Shown: piece after piece, positions 11,820 through 22,369 of the stretch | Numbering within the stretch: position 1 is the first letter of the stretch | How the letters are laid out: every line of letters starts with the position of its first letter | DNA from: Diatrype stigma | Lineage: Eukaryota > Ascomycota > Sordariomycetes > Xylariales > Diatrypaceae | NCBI GenBank assembly: GCA_022225965.2 | Contig: JAKJXP020000128.1 | Location: forward strand, 1 to 64,000 | Direction: 5' to 3' | Length of the DNA stretch: 64,000 nt | Program-made: the position numbers and the translations under genes | The notes under the pieces: generated by a model | Database searches by the model: none | Told to the model about the DNA's origin: nothing | The model's input: only the letters and a program-made list of their open reading frames with translations

Positions 11820-13698
11820 TCAAGAAACAACAAAGCTGATCATGGCCCGACTAGGTATCGAGCCGGTGACCGTACCATCTGTTATAGAGGCTTCTGTGAG
11901 GTCCATGTCATGGGTATTGTCCGTTACCCAAGCTTCTACCGAAGTCCGATTCGTACCAGCAATGCTGACGGAAGCTGTTGATCCGCCCGTGTTGATCACA
12001 TTGACTGCTAGCTTTCCGTCTGCATTGACGAAAGCCGTGCTTCTAAGGCCATTGCCACCCGTAGCATCCACTCTGACGGCCCCTGGCCGTACAGTCCGGC
12101 TATACTGGGCGTACGCCCAGAGGCGTTTCGATACTTGATACGAATCTCCGTCGACTAGTATGAGCTTTTCGTTGTTGTTGTTGTTCGTTGCCCGATCCTG
12201 CGTTCCCACCCACTATGTAACCAGAGTTAGCAAATGGAATTCCCACGAGGTTCAGATTGACCTGAACGAAGCCTTGGGAATGAGCTCGATAGGCAGATGT
12301 GAGCGCGGAGGGTGCGATCTATGGCTATGGGTAACAGGAACCATGTCCCTGGCCCTCGAGATACTTACCCAGAGGTAGGCGCTCACGTTGCCTGTCGTCA
12401 GGCCAGTATATATGTTGTTGGCCCAGGTATAGCCATCACCTGCCCCTCCATACGAGTACCATGCCGTCGACCATCCACCCGACAGATCCGAGCATTCTGT
12501 CTCCCAGACCTTTCGAGTTGTGGGTTGAGCTCCACCAATACCACTCGAATAGGTATGACCTGAGATGACGCCGAGCATGTCCTCAACCCCTGCAGACTTC
12601 AGCTGTTGTGTGTACTGCGACTGCGTATTCCACCCGGTTGCTTCACAGCAAGTTATCGCAACATGAGAGAGGTTGTTCCTTCCCAGGGTCGGATGCAGGA
12701 TTTTGATGAAGTCAGCCGCCTGGTTTGCGTTGACCTGCATTGATGCGTAACTTGTGCTATAATCCGGTTCGTTGACAAAGCCGATGTGAGTCACATCTAC
12801 ACCTTCCTCTGCGTACAGCTGGATATACTTGACCAAGTAGTCAGCGTAAGCCTGTCGCCAATCGCCGCTGCTACAAGAAGCTCCTGGCGTTCCACATAGG
12901 CCGCCCCCATTCGCGTCGTTGTTGTTGGTCTTCATGAAACCCGGAGCCGACCAAGCATCTCCGTAGAAGGTTTTGACGCCATATTTGACCTTTAGCACCA
13001 CGTCAGCTATTACGCGTTGAAAGCAATACTCGGGATTGAACTTGGACACCACTGACCGCCTGTTGGGATACCCATAGCTGCCCAGAGTCCTTTCCATCCC
13101 ATACGTAACTGATTCTGGTTAGCATTTTACACTACGGCCCAGACCAACGCTCAGACGCTTGAAAGGGGCTTTTCACTGTCACTGAACCGCATAGGAATTA
13201 ACTCTGTTAACAGATTAGTATTTTTCAGGGTGGCCCTATATCATCGTTTAAGAAGTCCGGGGCAGGCGAGGACATTAAAATAAAGGGGGCAATCTTCACA
13301 TACAACTTTGGAGGATCACTTGGCTTGCCCGGGCTCACAGGTAGAATCGTGTTCATCCAATCATTATTGCTGCTCGTGCTACTCCCAATACCATTCCGCA
13401 CGATGGTGAAGCCTGCTCCTGATGTCGTATTGAAAAGCAGATCCAAGACTTCGGTTCGCTTCGGCTCGGACACTAGTTCTCTCAGCGTGGCACATCATCA
13501 AAATCCATCATGATATCCTGACATACGATTGACAATATTGTTAGCTCGCTGGAAAGCCTCTGAAAAACCAAAGCCGTCAATAGTCTGGTACTTCTTATCG
13601 AAGTTGAGGGTGATCTGATTCGCGCCTTGGCGGGGACCACTAACACCGGCAATGACACATAGGGGCAAAAGAGCCCAAGCAGCGATAGCGGAAAGCAT
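11820..13698 (-). CDS. Secreted glycoside hydrolase family 30 protein
   Basis: Five exons (13527-13698, 13304-13472, 13057-13108, 12369-12989, 11820-12212) give 468 residues with consistent phases. The ATG at 13698 starts a signal peptide (MLSAIAAWALLPLCVIAG); upstream in-frame codons are non-ATG. The mature start has the GH30 hallmark YQTIDGFGFSEAFQRA, then GAGFTIVRNGIGSS, YVWDGKDS, FYGDAWSAPGFMKTN and GVDVTHIGFVNEPDYS. The acid/base Glu is in the NEP motif and the nucleophile Glu in VWETECSDLSG. The C-terminal 130 residues form the beta-sandwich that accompanies the TIM barrel. GH30 enzymes cut xylan, beta-1,6-galactan or related polymers. I favour the fungal xylanase-like subfamily but cannot fix the substrate. 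It probably acts on plant cell-wall polysaccharide outside the cell. No break was seen. Confidence 0.9.
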
Positions 13699-16221
13699 TT
13701 TGACCCCCTTTGTTTTGACAACGACCGACCGGGTTGACAAGCACGAAGAGAGCTGCCAACTAAATCACTCAATCTTGTAATCTCAGCTAGGAATGATTCC
13801 TTTATACGTCTCCCCTTATGCTCTACTACGCCTACAGCCCCTACTGCCATCCAGCCCAGCCCTTGGCGGTGTCTTTCGCCTAAATCATCAAGCATTCTAG
13901 GCTCCTGGGCCCTTGGGCTCCCCCAGGTTTGCGGCACGGCCAAGGCTACTCCGCATTCTTGGAACTGAGATCTAGCCTTGGCTCCCATGGCATGGGAGTT
14001 ACGTACAAGAGCAAAAGGGTTGAGGCTCTATTGAGACGGCAGTTCTGACTAATAGTCCGCGGCCTGCCGGATCCCGGAGTAGGACCAAGCCTTCTATGAA
14101 TGCTGAGTACCTATCAAGTTCTCGACAACGAACAATTCATCAGTCACTTATTTCTTCTTGTGTCCCCATGCAATATAGCCTCAAGCCGTAATTTCCTGGG
14201 GCGCCCCTTCAACCCGGACGACAGAATACTATATCCCAAGCAGTCCCGTGCTCATTCAAGCTTTGTGGGGAAGCGGATCTCCCGTTTTAGCCGATTAGGT
14301 TAGGGTTACATCACATCTATCAACCGCCATTTCGGGAAGGATAACTGCGTCGTATCGAAATGCAGTGAGGTATCAAAGGATATGCTTATCGTATGAGCTT
14401 GTTTATTACCCTCCAATCCGCGGCCCTTCCCCAGAATCTCTTCTCGGCAAGTATTCTAATGCAAGGGGATGACTCTTCGTCGCTTGAAAACGAAGCTATG
14501 CATATAGCTATCTCTTTAACCGCGACATGTCAGAGGTCGTTCTAGCCTCCGATCTATTAATTCTAGAAGGCCCCGTTGCCCCAGAAAAGGGCGGGCCGCG
14601 AAATTGGTCCCGTTTGTTCGAGCTTCCGCTCCTGATCGCGGTGATCCTCCCCCGTTTGATCCATCTTCCGTGCAGGAGAACACGATAGACTTGCATACGC
14701 TCCGCCATGTCTTAGGGCCCCACCCCGCCGCAGAAATTTGACTACGACCTTCCTTCCCGTACCACGTCGCGGGGGGTAGGGAAGTGAAGGCATATCTGTA
14801 CATACCTATAACAGTCTTCCGATATCCGCTCGCGTCCACGCAAGCATGCACGCACGCATTAATAGCACCTTCTTCCTACCTCTGAAAAGACCTACAAAGC
14901 CGGCCAACAGCCAGTGACAACGCATCTTCATGAACTGACCTAGCAATATTCCGCGCGGCCGCAACGTCGATCCCCCCCTTTCGCTCCTGCACACACACGT
15001 GCCGTACATGCACATGTACCTACATAGGTATACACTGTCTCACTATAACAGCAGGTCATGGAAATAACGTTGCGAACGGGCCGGTGCTTCGCGAACCGGG
15101 AGGAAAGTGGGGGTTGCTTGACAGGACGGCCGGCGCGGTTATCCTAACGCGTGTACGCAATCATGTTGCATTCATTCTACCTAGAAACCGTCGAATCAGG
15201 AGACAAGCAATGGTGATTATGCAGTCCCCCATCCTTGCAGAAGAGGGAAGGAGGGAGAGCAGAAAAGGGCAAGAAGAAAAACAAGGAGGAAAAAGGGGGA
15301 GTTCTCACGTGCGTTGTAGAAACAGTGGCCGCAATGCCAGACCCGTTCAGGTCCAGCAAAAACGATCCAACGAATCAGCTAATTGCATGGGTTGCTGATG
15401 ACCCACGCTACGCAAGCTGCTTCGCTTGAACAGAGGGAGTCGTCGTATGCGCCCTCGATCTCAGCACGATTAGCGTGATTGGGTTGGTGTAACTTGGTGT
15501 TCAGTATGTAGACGGTAGCCTTCTTACCAAGTACTAGTATGGAGAGGTAGCAGGAGAGACTAGGTGAACGGGGATAACTATGTATTATCGCGAAATAAGG
15601 GAGCCACACATAGTATAGCTGTACCTATTCTGCAAAGATTCAAGTCGGGTAACCGACCAAGGTAAATGAAACCCCTCAAGAACTCGACGATACACACATG
15701 GGGCAGTGGTCTGTGAACTATGTGAAGTATGAAGTGAACAATAAGCCATCCAGAAGGCATTACTCTCGATCTCATAAGAATTCCAGCGAATGATGACACG
15801 TTCAACTGACTCGGTTACAACTGGGTATAATATCTAGGTCCTGGTTTGACATGTTTTCCATATATAAAATGCTAGAATACATCTTCCGCTGTTGAAAAGG
15901 TCTGGAAGGTTGACTGGAAGAAAAGAAGATGAAGCACATCGCCCCACAGGTATAGTTCTCATTAGAGGCATGACTTTATTCGAGCCAACTAAAACAGTTA
16001 CTTGCTCAGAATCCCACGAAGCTAGGCAGGTCTGGTGTTAATGTGTCTGTAATCCAGAAGACCCTCTACGCCCCCTAATGAAATACCCTCTTCACTAACA
16101 CCAGAATATGCGATGTCCTACTGAGTTGGCGAGACCCTACCCCCCTTGGTTATCCTTAATGATTTACATGTCATACCGTAGGCGGCCGCAGGACTGTGAA
16201 TGCGAGGTATTCTACAGAAAA
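13699..16221. other. Intergenic, no gene recognised
   Basis: Upstream region of the GH30 gene and further gene-poor DNA. Several open stretches exist (for example near 14500-14850 and 15080-15400), but their composition is low-complexity and no family motif, signal peptide or splice pattern supports them. Confidence 0.4.
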
Positions 16222-16588
16222 TCAGATGAACATGCCTCCTTCGCTTCGAGTGGTTTGGTAGTCCAGTAAATCAATCGTCAGGGGTCGCCCCCTTTTTGCC
16301 TTCCCTCGACTATCAAGAGCACATACCGCTATCGAACTATCCCGAATACCCCGAAAGCACAGAGCGCTCGTTTTCAGGCCGTTTTCAGGCTTTACTATGA
16401 CCGTTGTGACCTTCAAATCTTCTCCTTTCTTATACCGCATTTCGTGCATCCATTCTATCATCTTACCCCATGCCACTTGGGTGGCATCCTATAATTTTGG
16501 TAGTTACATCATCATAGCGGAGTCAATTGAGGCAACATCGGGGCTTCCATGCTCCCAATCTACAATAGGTAGGTCACGATATTCAGCC
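16222..16588 (-). pseudogene. Possible gene remnant, family unknown
   Basis: A minus-strand frame reads like real protein: RDLPIVDWEHGSPDVASIDS, then after a stop region KMIEWMHEMRYKKGED, KVTTVIVKPENGLKT and GRPLTIDLLDYQ, ending at 16222. The two parts are separated by about 30 bases with stops, which is too short for a normal intron although it carries GT and AG ends. No start codon with good context was found and the family is not recognised. It may be a decayed fragment of a larger gene, or chance. Confidence 0.25.
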
Positions 16589-16970
16589 TAGTGATTCAGG
16601 CCAACGTAACAAGTTAGTGGAAATAGTATTAATGCATTCATCGTGATACCCCTGAACGCCATCGTGTACCTCATAATGTTGGACTAGGGTTACTGCCACC
16701 ACTCGCTCCCCCTTATACATACATGTATAATATACATACTGTAATCAAGCGGTCGAGCTTGAGGTGACCCTATAAGTGAAGACCGGGGCATGAACACCGT
16801 TGAACCCCTTGAGTCATATCACAGGTAGCTGTTACCTTTAACTTGAAGATGTGCATGGGAACAATATGCCTCGTAGCGGCCTCATCTTCATCGTGATAGT
16901 CCGCATTCCCGCGTAGTAACTATCGCATATTCCTCATATCCGCCCGACTGTGCTGTGCTAGTTTTATGTT

Positions 16971-19217
16971 TTACTTGACCTTGCCCATGATGGTCTCGGG
17001 CCCGCGGACGACGTCCATCTGGGCGGCGCGGGCCTTGACGGCGTTGAGCATGCTGCGCTCGAAGTCGTCGCGGGCGCGGAGGACGGCCTCGACCCAGGTG
17101 ATCTGGAGGTCCCAGTAGAGGGACTTGAAGCCGGCGAAGACGTCGGGCAGGGCCTCCTTGGGGGCCTGGAGCAGCTTGAGGAACCACTCGGTGACGCGCC
17201 AGGTCTGCTTGATGGAATCCGGGCTGGGCAAGGTGTTGAAGAACTCGAAGGCGGTCGAGATGTCATCGAAGACCTTGTCGGCGAAGGGGTCGGCGCGCCG
17301 CAGCTTCGCGCCCTTGTTGCGCACGCTCATCAGGTACCGCGCCAGCAGCTCGTCGGCGAAGATCTCCGTGAATATCTCCACCAGTGAGTGGTGCAGCACC
17401 TGCTGGTAGTCGTTGACGTACTCCTCGAACGTCACGATCATCTGCCGCATCGCTGTCATCTCATACCACCGCGGCGTGAAGAACGTCGGCATCACCGTCC
17501 TGAAGTCCACCGCGATCACCAGCTTGACGAATTTGTTGAGGCACCATGTGCTCAGATCGACGTAGCCATCACGCAGGGCATCGATCTCCATCTCGGCGCG
17601 CTCCAGGTACTGCGGCGTGACGAGGGGCTCGTACTTTTGCTTGAAGCTGGCCAGGTATCCCAATTTCCCTTCCTCTTCGTTGTCATCTATGCAGGCCATT
17701 TGGTCGTTGGCCGTAGCAATGAGCCAGTCCTGCAATTGCTGGAAACCCTCCAGTTCCGGAAGGGAATCGGACTCATACTTATCACCTTCCTCTTCTAGCA
17801 TTTTCTGCAGTGACTGTTGTCGGCTCCGCAACCGAAGGAACATGGCATCTATGACTCCCTCTGCCACGTCTGTTCTCTGTGAATTGCCTGCCGCATCTAC
17901 CTGCTCCCGCAACATGCGCCACATGTCCACCAAGTGCCTGGTCCGGAAATAGCCGTACTCGTCCTGGTCCAGGTTGGAGCCCTCGACGTTGCGCTCCTCG
18001 AAGTCGCGCCTCTCCTGGGCGAATATTCTCTCGATCCACTCGTCGAGGAACTTGATGATGAGCTGCCGGAATTCCTTGACCAGCTCCTGCTCGCGATTGT
18101 CGATGACGTGAGGCTTGAGCTCACTTTCCTCAAAACCGAGCCGCTTCATCTTCTTATAGTATTTCTCGGGGTAGTTCACGATCTCTAAGGTGTGTCCGGA
18201 GGTCACTTCGGGATCCTCGATAAGCTCCGTAAGGAAGTCATGCATTAACTGGTGATATATGTCGCCGAAGGTCTTGAGGATCTTCCATTTCTTGGGCATA
18301 AGCGGAACCATGCCTTGCTTAACGGCATTTAGATCGTTGAAAAACCACCTGACGTGCTTGTCCAAATGTTCGGGATCATCGAGGAATTCACCCCTGACCT
18401 CGGCGAGTTGGCTCTTCGCATTGATGGCGATTGCCTCTAAAAACTTCTTCTTGTATCCTCGGACCTTCCTCGCGCCATCGGTGATGCTCTGGAACCGGAA
18501 GGCCATCTCCCTATGATCCTTCAGTGCATCTTGTAGGGCCTCAACTCTCTGGTCACTCTTTTCTTCAGCCTCGACGATGACGGCAAGACGCACGACCAGC
18601 CCAACATTATCCGCGACGACCAGGTTGACAACATTGAGGGCAATGAGGCCAACGTGCTCATCGAACCATGAGATGGCGTCATCCAAGCGCGCAAAGTAGT
18701 CCTCCAATGTAGACTGAAGACTTTGGTCGTCAGCCCGTTGTATCTGTTCCATCGCATCGTCTCGGATGTTGCGCAGCTGGGTCAATTCGTAGTGGACGGC
18801 CAGCAGGTTCGGCATCTGCTCCTTGTCCTCCTCATCCTCCTTCAGCATATTCTCCACCCTATTGAGGCGAGTATTGAAAGTCTCGAGATTCTCCACCATG
18901 GCCTCGACGGCGCCAAAGTTCCGGTGGGCCTGGGACACAAGGTTGATACTGGCGAAGTCCTTGATCATGTTCTGGGATTCGGAGCACAGCTGGTCGATCT
19001 TCATCATCTCTTCCTTGATGGCTTGGACGGTCTTCTGGCCGTCGGTGAGGCCGTTCATGCCGGCCTGGGTGGTTTCCAGTTGTTCGCGCAGACCGCCGCG
19101 TAGCTGAGAGTCGACGGCATTCTTCTTGCGCGTGAATTCCAGCTTCATCGCAGGTATTTTGTCGAGGTCATCGGGGTGTCGTAGAAGCTCGGAGAGCTTC
19201 ACGGGCGGCGCGTCCAT
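16971..19217 (-). CDS. SEC6: Exocyst complex component Sec6
   Basis: A single uninterrupted frame of 748 residues, the usual length of fungal Sec6. It starts MDAPPVKLSELLRHPDDLD at 19217, the first ATG, and runs into a coiled-coil N-terminal region. Recognisable helical-bundle segments are EAIAINAKSQLAEVRGEFL, HVRWFFNDLNAVKQGM, VMPTFFTPRWYEMTAMRQM and MSVRNKGAKLRRADPFADKV. Sec6 is a core subunit of the octameric exocyst, which tethers secretory vesicles to the plasma membrane at hyphal tips through rod-like CorEx/helical bundles and SNARE contacts. The gene looks intact and GC-rich, with no sign of RIP. Its 5' flank is cut short: a hAT-like transposon begins 300 bases upstream of the ATG, so the promoter is confined to 19218-19516 or lies partly beyond the insertion. 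Confidence 0.95.
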   Translation of the reverse strand: MDAPPVKLSELLRHPDDLDKIPAMKLEFTRKKNAVDSQLRGGLREQLETTQAGMNGLTDGQKTVQAIKEEMMKIDQLCSESQNMIKDFASINLVSQAHRNFGAVEAMVENLETFNTRLNRVENMLKEDEEDKEQMPNLLAVHYELTQLRNIRDDAMEQIQRADDQSLQSTLEDYFARLDDAISWFDEHVGLIALNVVNLVVADNVGLVVRLAVIVEAEEKSDQRVEALQDALKDHREMAFRFQSITDGARKVRGYKKKFLEAIAINAKSQLAEVRGEFLDDPEHLDKHVRWFFNDLNAVKQGMVPLMPKKWKILKTFGDIYHQLMHDFLTELIEDPEVTSGHTLEIVNYPEKYYKKMKRLGFEESELKPHVIDNREQELVKEFRQLIIKFLDEWIERIFAQERRDFEERNVEGSNLDQDEYGYFRTRHLVDMWRMLREQVDAAGNSQRTDVAEGVIDAMFLRLRSRQQSLQKMLEEEGDKYESDSLPELEGFQQLQDWLIATANDQMACIDDNEEEGKLGYLASFKQKYEPLVTPQYLERAEMEIDALRDGYVDLSTWCLNKFVKLVIAVDFRTVMPTFFTPRWYEMTAMRQMIVTFEEYVNDYQQVLHHSLVEIFTEIFADELLARYLMSVRNKGAKLRRADPFADKVFDDISTAFEFFNTLPSPDSIKQTWRVTEWFLKLLQAPKEALPDVFAGFKSLYWDLQITWVEAVLRARDDFERSMLNAVKARAAQMDVVRGPETIMGKVK

Positions 19218-19516
19218 GGTGTGGTGGGGTGGGCTTCGGCGGTGCCTTTGCGGCTCGTAGGTTGGTGAATCTCAGATGGTCACATCACGGGGGCGAGTCT
19301 GCGATGGAGAGCTCCGCTCCTCTCTCTTTCTCTCAAAACGCAGAGGCGGCTGTATTGCTTTACGGCGACGTCTTGATTGCACGGCGGCTCTTGGGTCTTG
19401 GTTTTGGGTGAGATGATCAGACGGAGGCTATGCCAGTGGGTCCAGGGTCTGGCTGTCTGCCTGATAGCTACATAAACTAATAAAATATGCATAAATATTA
19501 ACTAATACATAATAAG
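19218..19516. promoter_or_regulatory. Left half of the ancestral SEC6/HET divergent promoter
   Basis: About 300 bases between the SEC6 start codon and the left end of the first hAT-like element. Its last eight bases (19509-19516, ATAATAAG) are the left copy of the TSD; the matching copy is at 29842-29849, followed by 278 bases leading to the HET start codon. Joined, the two halves make a divergent promoter region of about 0.6 kb. No specific factor sites are claimed. Confidence 0.5.
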
Positions 19517-19534
19517 CAACGCAGCCAGTAAAAC
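19517..19534 (+). repeat. Left terminal inverted repeat, hAT copy 1
   Basis: CAACGCAGCCAGTAAAAC, the inverted partner of 29824-29841 with four C/T differences. The outermost five bases fit the hAT YARNG pattern. Confidence 0.75.
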
Positions 19535-21908
19535 AAATTTTTTTTGTTTGGTTAATTTTTTAATTGTTTTGTTTTAATTAAAAAACGGAATTCGCCTTTT
19601 TAATTAAAACAAATAATGGCCTTTTTTAATTGGGTTTTTTTTAATAATTAATAAGTATATACCTTCTTTTCTTTTCTTTTTCCCCTTAATTCTTTTTTTC
19701 TTTTTCTCTTTATTTCGAAAACCGCAATATTAATTAAAACCCCTTAAAAAGCATTCGTTATACGTATATCCGTATTGCTTAAATAAGAGGAATTACGAGA
19801 ATTTTCCGTTATTTCGAGCTTTTAATTAATACATTCGAACCAATTCGGTATTTCCAATTGCCGATTTTCATATTATAATACCGAAATTGCAAAGTTTTAT
19901 ATAAAAAAATAAAGTTTCTTTTAGCAATTTGCTATTCCGAATTGCTTTTTTTTATTAAGCATTTAATTTAAATTACTTTTATTTTAACGATATTTATACG
20001 ATATTTAGCCCATTTTTAAAGTTACGTTAAAATATTGCCGCTTTTTATGCTTTAAAAATTCTTTTTCGTTAACGATTTCTTAAAAAGGCTATTTTTATCG
20101 AATCCAATACCGAACGAAAGCAATTTTTTCGAATAAGAATTAATAATAAAGAATTTATCGCTTATTCGTAAATCGAATCGAGCACTTATTCGAAAATTCT
20201 CGATTATAGCGAATATATTATTTACGTAAACGAAGCCGAAAAAGAAAATCGACGATAATATCGATATCGAAAAATACGAAAAGTATTAATATTATTTCCG
20301 TTATAATTAAAAAGGCTTTAATAAATTATATAAAGGATTTATTATAAGCGGTTTTAAATATTACCTTTAATACGAATATTAAAATATTTTTATTAATTCC
20401 GCAAAAACGAATAACCCTTTCGATAATAGCCGGAAAAATACGTTTATTATTTCGATTTATTAATAAATTAAAAATTATATCCGGCGGTAACCCGTACGAA
20501 ATACGATAAATAATTATAAATAGCGGCTTATAAAATTTATTATTATATGCGACGTTTTTCCGATTATTTACGTTCGCGGTTAGTTTTAAGAATTACTGGG
20601 TTTTTTTAATCGAATTTTTGTAAGCGAAATAATTCGCAACTTATATAATACCATCGTTACTTAATTGGAAACTTTGTTTTTATCCGTTCGTATTGCCATT
20701 ATATAACAATTTCGAAACGATGCCTTTTCGAAAATCCATTTTTCGTTTAATATATAGAAATTTCTTAACAAAAAGGAAATATTCGAAATAATTGCTTATT
20801 TTATAAATCGACGATAAAAATTTCGAATGCGGCTTATTACGTTATATCGTATTATGGGCAATTATATCGTAAAAAACATGGGATTTTATTTTTAAAATAT
20901 ATTGGATTTATACGGCATTAATTATCGTTTTGGATTTTTTATTTTTAAATAACGCAAAAAATAAGTTTTTTATTTAAATTGTATGGAAAAATTATTAACC
21001 GAAATATTTTTAATTAATAATAAAGCCCTTTATTTTATTTTCGAAACATTTCTATTCTTTATATTTCCGATATCCCCTTTCGTTAAAAATAAGGCCCAAA
21101 AAATAATGGCTACGCGGTATTTTCGTTATTAAGGACATATTATTAATATCGTAATTACCGCCTTCGTTTCCGTTAAAGAAATAACAACAATACCAAAACG
21201 ATTGCTATTAATTCCGTTAATAAGGCCTATAAAATAAACAATTTTATCCGATAAAATGCCTTACGGCGTAATACCTTCCGGCAAGAAATACGCGCCTTTA
21301 AGGCCGGAAAAAAAGCTATCAACTATGTATTTACGGAACAAGCCGTCGACGAATTCCTCGAAAATGCCGATAATAATAACGAAAGCCCCGAATATTCCAT
21401 TATAAATGCCTTTATTTACGATTCCAATAACGAAAATAAATTAAGGTGCCTTTTTAAAGTATATAACGATATAAAATAAAACGGCGTATTATATAAAATA
21501 CGTAATTCTTTAAACTTTAAGGAATTCATTAATCGCTTTTATTATTTCCAAACGCGAATAGCAAATCGGGAAATCCAAATAGCTTAAAAATACGAAATTA
21601 ATTCCGAAAAATAACATTCGTTTTAAGCAATAAAGGGAATTTTACGGATTTTTAAGAAAATAACGTTATGGCATAAAAATAATCGCCGCAATATTAATAT
21701 AATAATGCCTTTATTATATAAAATAAAAGCATTTTTTCGGCAATAACTGGATAAATTTAAGTTATTAAAAAAAATAAAAATAATATATGCCTTAATCCTT
21801 TTTTCTTTTTTTTTCAATTTCTTACGAATTATTTTTAATTAATTTAATATTCGCCAAAACGATTTATTAGATTTTTTTAAAACTGTTGCTTCCTTTTAAT
21901 ATAGCATA

Positions 21909-22140
21909 TGTTACGATAACTACAGGTGCAATACTACATATAGCCAAAATATACATACAAAAAAATAAGGATAAGAAACAAGACAAGTGGATCCAGCACT
22001 GGAACCGTAGCACCTATTAAAGCAATAGTTTTCCTGCTTCTGCTGTTTTGATTTCTTCCTTTTCTTTTTTTTTTAGCTTAGAATTTTATATAGCTAATGG
22101 AATTCGGATTTGCGAAACGAAGCCATAATAGCTCGTAATA
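21909..22140 (+). repeat. 5' LTR of chromovirus A
   Basis: 232 bp, aligned end to end with 28601-28832; the visible differences are mostly C/T and G/A transitions. It contains AGCTTAGAATT at 22075-22085, which is complementary to the primer-binding site just outside the LTR and may mark the start of the R region. Confidence 0.88.
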
Positions 22141-22141
22141 T

Positions 22142-22152
22142 AATTCTAAGCT
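22142..22152 (+). promoter_or_regulatory. Putative self-complementary primer-binding site
   Basis: AATTCTAAGCT starts one base after the 5' LTR and is the exact 11-base reverse complement of AGCTTAGAATT inside the LTR. Tf1 of fission yeast and related elements prime reverse transcription with the first 11 bases of their own RNA, so this is probably a self-priming site. No tRNA-like TGG start is present. Confidence 0.65.
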
Positions 22153-22369
22153 TATTTTTTTGCTTGGAAAGGTTTATATAATATTCCATTTTCGAAAAGA
22201 ATAATTACAAATTAAGGCTACAGCTTAAAGCGCATTAAGGATTATCTTAAATATTCCATTAAAGATCGACAAGCGAAAATCGCCGGAATACGAATTAATA
22301 AACCCGATTCCCATAATGATGCAATTATCCGAAAAAACGGCTAAAGCCGTTTTATAAATACGCAAAAAA

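Noticed and set aside
21200..21500. Open stretches shared by 21200-21500 and 41440-41760 as conserved genes
   Set aside because: They are the same transposon segment in the two hAT-like copies, with stops in both.
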